Shown here: positions 1-6,299 of the stretch, piece after piece
Numbering within the stretch: the stretch's first letter is position 1
Layout of the letters: every line of letters begins with the position of its first letter
Assembly (NCBI GenBank): GCA_903927005.1
Contig: CAIYLH010000104.1
Location: forward strand, 1-48,606
Reading direction: 5' to 3'
Source: an uncultured Pseudomonadota bacterium
GTDB taxonomy: Bacteria > Pseudomonadota > Gammaproteobacteria > Steroidobacterales > Steroidobacteraceae
DNA length: 48,606 nucleotides
Made by a program: the position numbers and the translations under genes
The notes under the pieces: model-generated
What the model saw: only the letters and a program-made list of their open reading frames with translations
What the model was told of the DNA's origin: nothing
Database searches by the model: none

Positions 1-68
1 CCGGGACGGCTGAACGCCTTCGCCAACGCCTGCTCCCTAAACTCGCTCGTATGCCGTTGTTTCTTCAT
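1..68 (-). CDS. Transposase OrfA, N-terminal part (runs off window)
   Basis: Reading leftwards from ATG at 68 gives MKKQRHTSEFREQALAKAF and then the frame leaves the window. This resembles the start of small helix-turn-helix OrfA transposase subunits of the IS3 type (basic start, then EFREQAL). Only 22 codons are visible, so the family call rests on that motif. The element end that would belong to it lies just upstream (see 69-121). Confidence is moderate because no catalytic part is visible. Confidence 0.5.
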   Translation of the reverse strand, partial: MKKQRHTSEFREQALAKAFSRP

Positions 69-121
69 GACTAACATTGTCCTCGGTCTCCATCATCCAA
101 GATGGAAAACTTGAGACGACA
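69..121 (-). mobile_element. Putative insertion-sequence terminal region
   Basis: The 53 bases between the OrfA start and position 121 would be the leader of the element. Read on the minus strand it opens with TGTCGTCTCAAGTTTTCC (121 to 104), which has the TG-initial form of an IS3-like terminal inverted repeat. The boundary at 121 is inferred; the other end of the element is outside the window, so the inverted repeat cannot be matched. Confidence 0.35.
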
Positions 122-351
122 GATAGCTTGACGCCGGGGGGGAATGAGCTTGAGCTGTCCGCCGCGACGCGCACAGGCCTCCATCTCCACGGCGCGCGCG
201 AATAGCACTCGTGAGCAGCGGCAGCGGGCATGGCGCGCGTCCTGCGGAACCTGCGAGGACGAAACAGGCTATCTGGCTGGCGCGAGCTTCGGTGCCAGAA
301 AAACTGCCCGCTTCTGTCAAGAACGCGCACCTAAGTCGAGAGACCCCTCCC
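122..351. other. Intergenic, nothing recognised
   Basis: The stretch between the presumed insertion-sequence end and the stop codon of the Fic gene holds only short overlapping frames with no recognisable protein motif. No hairpin with a T-run was seen. It may be the decayed remainder of whatever was interrupted by the insertion sequence. Confidence 0.4.
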
Positions 352-1899
352 TCACGCCCTGTCGGATCTCCCTGTTGTTCTGCCACCGACCATCAGCCCG
401 GCAAGGAAATTCGCAAACAGCAAGATATCCCCTTCCACACTTGCGCTCTCCAGAGCTGACATGTAGTCCTTGCGGCGCTCCAGGGGAACAATGGTCCACG
501 CATATCCGCCGGAAGCCATCATCAGGTTCATCAGGAAGCGACCCATCCGCCCATTGCCGTCCATATACGGGTGTATGTAAACGAAGAAGAAATGCCCCAA
601 CACGACCCGCACAGCTGGCTCATCTTCCTGCTGTAGCAGTTCGAAGAAGGCGGGCATGAGATCGCGGACGGCCTCCACGTTCGGCGGCGTATGCATTGAT
701 CGCCGGATATACACCTGACCATTGCGATAGCCCGCGAGGTCGGCCGCCCGTACGATGCCTGCCGTCACGCTGGGGCCAAATAGCTGCCTGTACCACGCGG
801 CATGATCGCCGTCGGCGATTCGCCCCGCGTTGGCCCCTTCCAGAACGTTCTTGATGCTTGCCTTTACGGCCTGGAAAGCCTGCCAGTAGCCGCGCGCGGC
901 CAGGGCATCGCGCTGGTCACGGTCGCCCATGTCTGCATCGCGGTTCCACTTGCCCGATCGGACCTTCTGGATCAACTCTGCGTTGACCTTGTAGCCTTCG
1001 ATGGAAAGAGAGTTGTAGGCGTCGTTGACGTACTGCTCGTCGACGTTCTTGAGGTACGACGCTGAATGCTTCGGAATGCCGGGGGCTTTCGGGAAGACGC
1101 GTAAGACATCCTCGCGCATCCGTGCCCAATCCATCCGCATCCGGTTGACGTAGGGCGAAGTCTCCCGCGCACCGAATGCGATAGGTGAAGCTTCCGCGAA
1201 AGGATCGGTTTCGCTAACGGTGTACCCGGCTGCCTGCGTCGCTCCGGTGATTTCGTCGGCAAACTTGGAGCGGCCAATGTTGCGAAATGCCCCAGCCAAC
1301 CGACCAGCGATCTTGCTGTGTCCGCCGTCCAGCAAGCGGCGCAGTACTTCAGAAGGGTCTTTTACCATCGCGAGCGCTGCCCGCAGTTCCGTGGGCCGGG
1401 ACACGAACTGCCCTTGCGCGCAGCCGAGCAATGCAGCGGGAAGGCTGTAAAGGCGTACTCCGTTCAGGATGACCCTGTCGGCCTCGGGCGGCATGTCGAG
1501 CCGCACGTCAAAGATGGATGTGTCGTGGATCAGTCCGACTGGCTTGTTTCCACCCTTGCGGGCGCGTACCAGGAGCTGCCGTGGCACTGTCCAGTTGCCG
1601 GTGTGCAGGCTGACCGATTGCTCCGGACTGACGCTCCAATCCTCCCCAAAACGGGATTCCAGGTAGGCCGCGCAGAACTGCCAGAACGACACATACCAGG
1701 ATGTGCTCTCCCCCGCCGGTTCATCCGGACGCGAAGGCACATACCAGCCCTTCATCACTTTCCGGATGAATCCGTTCCTGAGGAGTCGCTCTCGGTGGGT
1801 GCGAGTCATATCCGCCGCGCGCAACGCAACCCGCCCGGCGTCTTGAAGCCCCTTCAAAATGGCAAGAGATGCGGCCAGTTTGTCCGCAGGCGCGGCCAC
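352..1899 (-). CDS. Fic-domain protein with AbiEi-like winged-helix N-terminus
   Basis: 515 residues. The Fic core motif HPYMDGNGRMGR lies at about 443-454 and is complete, so AMP- or other nucleotide-transfer activity is likely. The motif SLSIEG, about 140 residues earlier, fits the class II inhibitory helix (S/T)xxxE(G/N), which in this family blocks ATP binding until relieved. The first ~60 residues (AADMTRTHRERLLRNGFIRK, then GWYVPSRP) look like the winged helix of AbiEi-type antitoxins, followed by a middle region of similar type. The protein may therefore combine a regulator and a toxin in one chain; that is inference. No separate antitoxin gene is adjacent. Upstream lie four 24-bp repeats (1915-2010) that could be its operator. 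The ATG at 1899 is the first start in frame. Confidence 0.8.
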   Translation of the reverse strand: MAAPADKLAASLAILKGLQDAGRVALRAADMTRTHRERLLRNGFIRKVMKGWYVPSRPDEPAGESTSWYVSFWQFCAAYLESRFGEDWSVSPEQSVSLHTGNWTVPRQLLVRARKGGNKPVGLIHDTSIFDVRLDMPPEADRVILNGVRLYSLPAALLGCAQGQFVSRPTELRAALAMVKDPSEVLRRLLDGGHSKIAGRLAGAFRNIGRSKFADEITGATQAAGYTVSETDPFAEASPIAFGARETSPYVNRMRMDWARMREDVLRVFPKAPGIPKHSASYLKNVDEQYVNDAYNSLSIEGYKVNAELIQKVRSGKWNRDADMGDRDQRDALAARGYWQAFQAVKASIKNVLEGANAGRIADGDHAAWYRQLFGPSVTAGIVRAADLAGYRNGQVYIRRSMHTPPNVEAVRDLMPAFFELLQQEDEPAVRVVLGHFFFVYIHPYMDGNGRMGRFLMNLMMASGGYAWTIVPLERRKDYMSALESASVEGDILLFANFLAGLMVGGRTTGRSDRA

Positions 1900-1914
1900 G
1901 AATGACTCCTAAAG

Positions 1915-2010
1915 CTAGGTTATTGAGCTTTTCTATTTCTAGGTTATTAGGAAATGCCCTATCTAGGCTTTTCTGTCAAGCCGAATCTAGGCTTTTTTGT
2001 CGAGACTTCA
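1915..2010. repeat. Four tandem 24-bp iterons upstream of the Fic gene
   Basis: The pentamer CTAGG recurs at 1915, 1939, 1963 and 1987, exactly 24 bp apart. The first two units share CTAGGTTATT and the last two share ATCTAGGCTTTT around it. The array lies directly in front of the Fic start codon and overlaps a TTGACA-like hexamer on the minus strand (1979-1974). It looks like a multi-site operator rather than a coding repeat; the binding protein is unknown, the Fic protein's own winged helix being the obvious candidate. Confidence 0.65.
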
Positions 2011-2027
2011 ATCCCGCACCCGAGGTG

Positions 2028-2128
2028 CTGGTGCTCATGCCGCCGCCCCAACACGCGCTATCCTTAGCCTTGCGCGGACGAGGTGTCCGGCTTGCCCGCG
2101 CGTGCCGTGGCGATGACTCGTTCCCGTA
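2028..2128 (-). repeat. TnpB right-end repeat, copy 1
   Basis: This is the 3' end of a tnpB remnant plus its non-coding tail. The same segment occurs inverted at about 23194-23296 with about 90% identity, including the coding end TSSAQG-stop. Its terminal 22 bases (2028-2049) recur exactly at 9504-9525. All three copies end at the same base on their distal side, which suggests that 2028 is the true right end of an IS200/IS605-type element. Confidence 0.65.
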
Positions 2129-2246
2129 CACGGACGAGGGACACCCCCTCGCGGCTAAGAATGTTTTTCGCGGCGTTGACGTCGCGGTCGTGAGCACACC
2201 GGCACTCACCACACACCCTGATACCAGCACCCAGCAGCGCCGTCAC
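2064..2246 (-). pseudogene. tnpB: TnpB C-terminal remnant (IS200/IS605 family)
   Basis: The frame reads CGECRCAHDRDVNAAKNIL and ends TSSAQG. CxxC...HDRDVNAAxNI is the signature of the TnpB/OrfB C-terminus: the second half of the zinc ribbon followed by the last RuvC motif with its catalytic Asp. Only about 50 codons are recognisable out of about 400 expected; the first CxxC pair and everything upstream are missing, so it is a dead fragment. The lost part ends near 2250, where homology stops abruptly. No TnpA partner is present. Confidence 0.75.
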
Positions 2247-2372
2247 CGCGATCCACAGTCGCCACGCACGGCTGATACGGGGGCGCCCTGCCCGCTACTG
2301 CGCACTCTGCACAAGCGCTGAGCGCAAAGGATTCACTCGCTGAATGAGCCCGATATGTCCGCATCCAACGCG

Positions 2373-2403
2373 GTAGTATTACCTGACTACACAAAGGTAT
2401 TAC
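2373..2403 (+). promoter_or_regulatory. Putative VapB operator
   Basis: GTATTAC occurs twice (2376-2382 and 2397-2403), 21 bp apart, which is two helical turns. The first overlaps an inverted pair GTAGT (2373-2377) / ACTAC (2386-2390). The repeats sit immediately before the vapB ATG at 2408, the usual place for autoregulation by a VapB/VapBC complex. AAAGG at 2394-2397 may serve as the ribosome site. Confidence 0.4.
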
Positions 2404-2407
2404 TTGC

Positions 2408-2635
2408 ATGGCAACGACGCTCACCTCCAAGGGCCAGGTCACGATCCCCAAGCCCGTACGGGATCGCCTCGGCCTCAAGACCGGCGCCGCCGTCGACTTC
2501 GTCCTGAACGAAGCCGGGGATGTGGTGCTGAAGGCAGGCGCCAAGCCGCCGCGCAGCCGATTCACGAAGCTGCGCGGCCGGGCGACGGTCAAGATGCGCA
2601 CCGAAGACATCCTCCTGCTGACGCGCGGAGGCTGA
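2408..2635 (+). CDS. vapB: AbrB/MazE-type antitoxin VapB
   Basis: 75 residues. The N-terminal half, MATTLTSKGQVTIPKPVRDR followed by LGLKTGAAVDF, is a standard AbrB/MazE/SpoVT swapped-hairpin DNA-binding domain. The C-terminal half would wrap the toxin. It is followed after 4 bp by a PIN-domain gene, the normal antitoxin-toxin order, and should both neutralise that toxin and repress the operon through the repeats at 2373-2403. Codon use is similar to the backbone. Confidence 0.85.
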   Translation: MATTLTSKGQVTIPKPVRDRLGLKTGAAVDFVLNEAGDVVLKAGAKPPRSRFTKLRGRATVKMRTEDILLLTRGG

Positions 2636-2639
2636 GGCT

Positions 2640-3041
2640 GTGATACTCGTAGACACCAATATTCTGCTCGACATCGTGCAGGACGACTCGAACTGGGCCG
2701 ACTGGTCGCAGCAGCAGCTGGATGCCGCCAGCCTGCGCGAACCGCTGTGCATCAACCCGATCATCTACGCAGAGCTGTCGATGGCCTTCGCCCGCATCGA
2801 GCAACTCGATGCGGTACTCAAGGAAGGCGGCCTGCTACTCGAGCAGCTGCCGCCCGAGGCATTGTTCCTGGCCGGCAAGGCCTACCTGCGCCATATCCAG
2901 CGCAAGGGCAGCAAGACCAACGTACTGCCGGATTTCCTGATCGGTGCGCATGCGGCGGTGGCCGGCCACACGATCCTGACCCGGGATGTTGGCCGCTATC
3001 AGAGCTACTTCCCGAAAGTCAGCCTGATAACACCGAAGTAG
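2640..3041 (+). CDS. vapC: PIN-domain toxin VapC
   Basis: 133 residues starting with GTG at 2640, four bases after the vapB stop. The PIN fold is shown by ILVDTNILLD at the N-terminus (first acidic residue), YAELS near 41-45 (second), LPDFLIGAHA near 100 (third) and ILTRD near the C-terminus (fourth). All acidic positions that hold the Mg ions in VapC RNases are present, so the enzyme looks intact. Members of the family cleave tRNA or rRNA; the target cannot be read from sequence. Confidence 0.87.
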   Translation: MILVDTNILLDIVQDDSNWADWSQQQLDAASLREPLCINPIIYAELSMAFARIEQLDAVLKEGGLLLEQLPPEALFLAGKAYLRHIQRKGSKTNVLPDFLIGAHAAVAGHTILTRDVGRYQSYFPKVSLITPK

Positions 3042-3076
3042 TCCGCGTCACGCCCGACCCTCGCAACGACCCCGCC

Positions 3077-4171
3077 ATGACAGAACGACTGCTGTACACC
3101 GCCGCCGCCGTCTTCGAGGCAGCACGCAAGGTTAGCGTGCTGCCCGCGGGCCATCGCTCACGACGGCTGCATGGCCACAGCTTCACCGCCAAGATCCGCG
3201 CAGCACTGCCCGCCGGCTGGGGTGGATTCCACGGCGGCGAGGTGGACGCGCTGCGCGACGCGCTGTGCCATGCACTCGCGCCGCTCGACTACCGGCACCT
3301 CAACGACACGCTCGAACAGCCCACCGACGAGAACCTCGCCCGCTGGCTGCGGCAGCAGCTGGCGGTGCCGGGCCTGGACACGATCGGCATCCAGAGCACT
3401 GCCCACGAGGGCGCGGACCTCGACGGTACCCAGCACGCGCACGTCTGGCGGCGCTACCTGCTGCAGTCGGCGCATCGACTGCCCAACGTCGGGCCCGGCC
3501 ACAAGTGCGGCCGCGTCCACGGCCATGGCTTCGAGGTCATCCTGCACGCCGACACCGACCTGGACGCGCAAGCGCTCGGCGTCGACTACGACCGGCTCGA
3601 CGCGCTGTGGGCACCAATCCACGCCGAGCTCGATCATGCGTTCCTCAATGGCATCCCAGGCCTCGAGAACCCCACCAGCGAAATCATCTCCAGCTGGCTG
3701 TGGCAACGCCTGAAGCCAGAGCTACCGGAACTGTCGTGGGTAACCGTCTATGAAACCGGCCAGTGCGGTGCGAGCTACGACGGCGAGCACTACCGCATCT
3801 GGAAGGAAGTGACGCTCGACAGCGCACTATGCCTGCCGGCCGCGCCAGCGGGCGATCCGCGCCGGCGCGTGCACGGCCACACCTACACGCTGCGCCTGCA
3901 CCTGAGCGCGCCGCTTGACCAGGTCATGGGCTGGACGGTCGACTTTGGCGATGTGAAGGAACTGTTCGCGCCGATCTTCGCGGCGCTCGATCACCAGCCG
4001 CTACACGAGCTGGCAGGGCTTGCGCAGGCGGACGCGGCCAGCCTCGTACGCTGGATCAGGAACGCTGCCGCGCCTACCCTGCCGCAACTGGACCGCATCG
4101 ACCTGTATCAGACCCGCGGCTGCGGGGCGATCCTATGCTGGGGTGGACGCGAGATGGCACTACCGATCTAA
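3077..4171 (+). CDS. Triple-domain QueD/6-pyruvoyl-tetrahydropterin-synthase-like protein
   Basis: 364 residues, three times the usual ~120. Three tandem PTPS/QueD units are marked by RLHGH (30-34), RVHGH (146-150) and RVHGH (264-268). Only the middle unit keeps the complete QueD set: SAHRL (zinc His 133), GHKCG (catalytic Cys 144), HGH (zinc), LDHAFLN (His 187), NPTSE and VYET (Glu 226, pterin anchor). In unit 1 the first zinc His and the Cys are gone and Gln 106 replaces the Glu; in unit 3 the first zinc His and the Cys are also missing and Gln 345 replaces the Glu. The middle domain probably makes 6-carboxytetrahydropterin or a related pterin, flanked by structural copies that mimic the QueD oligomer. 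It starts 35 bp after vapC; no other queuosine genes are nearby. Confidence 0.8.
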   Translation: MTERLLYTAAAVFEAARKVSVLPAGHRSRRLHGHSFTAKIRAALPAGWGGFHGGEVDALRDALCHALAPLDYRHLNDTLEQPTDENLARWLRQQLAVPGLDTIGIQSTAHEGADLDGTQHAHVWRRYLLQSAHRLPNVGPGHKCGRVHGHGFEVILHADTDLDAQALGVDYDRLDALWAPIHAELDHAFLNGIPGLENPTSEIISSWLWQRLKPELPELSWVTVYETGQCGASYDGEHYRIWKEVTLDSALCLPAAPAGDPRRRVHGHTYTLRLHLSAPLDQVMGWTVDFGDVKELFAPIFAALDHQPLHELAGLAQADAASLVRWIRNAAAPTLPQLDRIDLYQTRGCGAILCWGGREMALPI

Positions 4172-4310
4172 CCGCCCGGCAGCGCTGTACGTCCCGCAGC
4201 TCTGGATGCCGTGCCAGACGATCTCGCCAAAAACCGTCAACAGCAACAGCGCAAGACCGGTGTGATCAGCCCGCTTCGATGGATCCCGCTCTGCTGAAAG
4301 TTACGCGTAG

Positions 4311-4345
4311 ACCCAAAAGGGCCGGGCGCTCACACCGCCCGGCCC
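4311..4345 (-). terminator. Rho-independent terminator of hsp20
   Basis: A perfect 10-bp stem GGGCCGGGCG (4319-4328) / CGCCCGGCCC (4336-4345) with a 7-base loop begins 8 bases past the hsp20 stop codon. On the minus strand it is followed by TTTT (4318-4315). It fits a terminator for the minus-strand gene and would also insulate it from the convergent PTPS-like gene. Confidence 0.75.
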
Positions 4346-4352
4346 GCCCGCG

Positions 4353-4961
4353 TCACGCCGAGTGATGCGTCGGCGCCCCTTCCTTGGGACGACCAGCCGC
4401 CGGCGACACCTTCATCGGCATAGCCACCTTTCTTTCAGGCTCAGCCAGCGCCTCGACCTTGACGGCAACCTGGGCCGGGACCGAGGTCTTGGCGGCGACG
4501 ACCTTCAGCAAGCCGTTCTTGAACGTCGCGGTCACCTTCTCGACGTCGATGTCCGCCGGCAACGCGACGCTGCGGTAGACGTCGTTACTGCGGAACTCCG
4601 ACCAGCGCACCTTGCCGCCCTTCGTAGCCGGCTCTTCGGTGGTCTCGCTGCTCGAACGCGCGCGCACGATCAACTCACGCGGCGTCGCAGTGACCGCCAC
4701 CTCGTCGGCACTGAACCCGGCCAGCGCAAGGCCGAGCACGAACTCCTTGTCGTGCTCAACGAGCTCACCGGCGGCGCCGCACAATTCACGCTCGGCCGCG
4801 AGCCAATCGGCTAACGCATTACCCTCTGCGTGACGTGCGCGACCGGCGGAGATATCGAACGCACGCGAACGAATCCGCTGCAACAGGTCCTCCATCTCAC
4901 GGAACACCGGCAGCGTACGGTCTTCTGATTTTGGCACCCTGTGGATTGCGACGTCTGACAT
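4353..4961 (-). CDS. Hsp20/alpha-crystallin chaperone with N-terminal DUF2934-like segment
   Basis: 202 residues from ATG at 4961, chosen because AAGGAG stands 6 bases upstream; a longer frame to 5036 has no such site. Residues ~20-60 (LLQRIRSRAF, then EGNALADWLAAERELC) resemble DUF2934. The alpha-crystallin domain follows at ~65-165 (EFVLGLALAGFSADEVAV, then FKNGLLKVVAAK). Small heat-shock proteins hold unfolding proteins for refolding by DnaK/ClpB. The C-terminal IxI motif that normally locks oligomers is not evident in the tail. It is monocistronic with its own terminator. Confidence 0.85.
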   Translation of the reverse strand: MSDVAIHRVPKSEDRTLPVFREMEDLLQRIRSRAFDISAGRARHAEGNALADWLAAERELCGAAGELVEHDKEFVLGLALAGFSADEVAVTATPRELIVRARSSSETTEEPATKGGKVRWSEFRSNDVYRSVALPADIDVEKVTATFKNGLLKVVAAKTSVPAQVAVKVEALAEPERKVAMPMKVSPAAGRPKEGAPTHHSA

Positions 4962-5517
4962 GGAAATCTCCTTGCGCACCGGATTGGCTGGCCGCGGACG
5001 CGGCGTCACTCCTTGCGATTTCTGGCGCGGCTTCATTGCGCGCCGACCGTTGCTGTGATGATCTGGGCCTTCATCAGAGCGGTCGCGTTATGTCGCAACC
5101 ACTCCACGTCTTAAAGATAGCGCAGCGCCCAGAGGGCGCCAGCGGCGCTTTGTGACATCGCCTCTCGCTATACGCTAGAGGCGATTCGCTCCGCGCAATA
5201 GCAGGCTCAAACCTCTGCGCAAGACAGTTAGATGCCCGCCAGAAGCAATCACATAACCGGCCGCGGCAAGGCCTTGCGTAACGGAAAACTCGTATCCGGT
5301 CTACCTGAAATGGCAGAGGTCACTGCGACGCTTTCGGCAGCAACGACAATTCCTGACGCCGCGTGCTATCTGAAGACGCATCACCGCGTGGCGATCGGTG
5401 CGGACTCGACCGAAGGGAACTGGCCAGCACCCAGGCCAGCCGAGCCAGAGCCCGCCACAACGCCAGACGCTGCGCCGGGCGATCCCACCGTCAGCCGCGC
5501 CGGAGTAGCGAGTACCG
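4962..5517. other. Intergenic region upstream of hsp20
   Basis: The first ~150 bases should contain the hsp20 promoter, but no convincing -35/-10 pair was found. A strong inverted repeat lies at 5157-5185. A 98-codon frame starts at 5232 on the plus strand; it has no motif, no ribosome site and a mixed codon pattern, and its end overlaps the neighbouring PIN gene, so it is not called as a gene here. Confidence 0.4.
5157..5185. repeat. Perfect 9-bp inverted repeat
   Basis: ATCGCCTCT (5157-5165) and AGAGGCGAT (5177-5185) flank an 11-base spacer. There is no T-run on either strand, so it is more likely a protein-binding palindrome or a decayed element end than a terminator. Confidence 0.45.
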
Positions 5518-5931
5518 TCAGTCGCTAACGGTCATACCGAGCGATCGCGCGGACCGCGCCATCTTTGCGTCGAAAGTCACGAGCGTAGCTGCGCAGCGTT
5601 GCGCCATCGCGATATTGATAGCGTCTGGCGCTCGCAGGCCAAGGTCGAGCCGCCGAACCAGGCCGATGGCCACTCCGACGTCACCGGCCGTCATGCTCTC
5701 GCGCCTCGCGGCGTTCATCATCCAGGCATCGAGCGCCGCGAATACGCGCGCGGCGCCCGCCTCATCGATTTCACCGAGTCGCGTGCGGCGCGCTACAGCG
5801 GACGAAAATTCAGCGACGGCGAAATCGCTGATCACAAGGACATTGCCACGCAACAAGTCCTGTGCGCGGCTGCTCGCCGCTTCCTCGATAAACAGGGGCA
5901 ACAGGGCACTCGCATCCAGGTACAGACTCAA
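5518..5931 (-). CDS. vapC: PIN-domain toxin VapC (Phd-associated)
   Basis: 137 residues starting at TTG 5931, which overlaps the stop codon of the antitoxin gene (TTGA). The PIN motifs are YLDASALLPL (first Asp), AVAEFSSAV (Glu), PDAINIAMA (Asp) and VTFDAKMA near the end, so the active site appears complete. Translational coupling to the Phd-type gene upstream is the usual arrangement. It is a second, independent PIN toxin, not closely related in sequence to the one at 2640. Confidence 0.83.
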   Translation of the reverse strand: MSLYLDASALLPLFIEEAASSRAQDLLRGNVLVISDFAVAEFSSAVARRTRLGEIDEAGAARVFAALDAWMMNAARRESMTAGDVGVAIGLVRRLDLGLRAPDAINIAMAQRCAATLVTFDAKMARSARSLGMTVSD

Positions 5932-6182
5932 TGCGAATCCTCATCCCGAAGCCGCGACAGGAGCGCTCCGGCATCATCGACCACAGGGCGTTGCGGCTGC
6001 AGGCGATTGTTGGTTAGCCACTGCAGGTCGGCATCGGATACCGGCCCCACGACGGCAGGCACCGGCTTGAACTCTACGACCGGCCTGCCATGACGGGTGA
6101 TCATCACTCCTTCGCCCTTGAGGGCTCGGTCGATGAGTTCGGACAGGTTGTTTTTTGCTTCGGCAACGCTATAAGTAGGCAT
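5928..6182 (-). CDS. Phd/YefM-type antitoxin
   Basis: 84 residues from ATG at 6182 (MPTYSVAEAKNNLSELIDRA), the standard Phd/YefM opening. A longer frame from 6218 would run through the inverted-repeat operator, so the shorter start is preferred. The motif GVMITRHGRPVVEFKPV ends the DNA-binding half, and the rest should bind the PIN toxin. It overlaps vapC by 4 bases. Confidence 0.85.
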   Translation of the reverse strand: MPTYSVAEAKNNLSELIDRALKGEGVMITRHGRPVVEFKPVPAVVGPVSDADLQWLTNNRLQPQRPVVDDAGALLSRLRDEDSH

Positions 6183-6213
6183 AGACCTAGTTATAGCCAT
6201 CGGATAGCTATAA
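6168..6213 (-). promoter_or_regulatory. Putative Phd operator with three GCTATAA boxes
   Basis: TTATAGC (6191-6197) and GCTATAA (6207-6213) form a perfect 7-bp palindrome with a 9-base spacer just upstream of the antitoxin ATG. A third GCTATAA at 6168-6174 lies within the first codons of the gene. Phd proteins bind paired palindromes in this position; the assignment is by location and symmetry only. Confidence 0.5.
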
Positions 6214-6299
6214 ATCAAGTGCCGCCCGCCGCCGGTCGCGATGGCACTGGCTGCGCTGCTCGGAGCCCTCCGGAATGGGCATTCAGACCGCCGCCGAGA

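Noticed and set aside
1915-2010. Plasmid or phage replication iterons
   Set aside because: The period is regular, but there is no Rep gene or DnaA-box cluster next to it; an operator for the Fic gene is simpler.
5232-5528. 98-codon frame between hsp20 and the PIN toxin
   Set aside because: No ribosome site, no motif, mixed codon pattern and an overlap with vapC; not supported as a gene.
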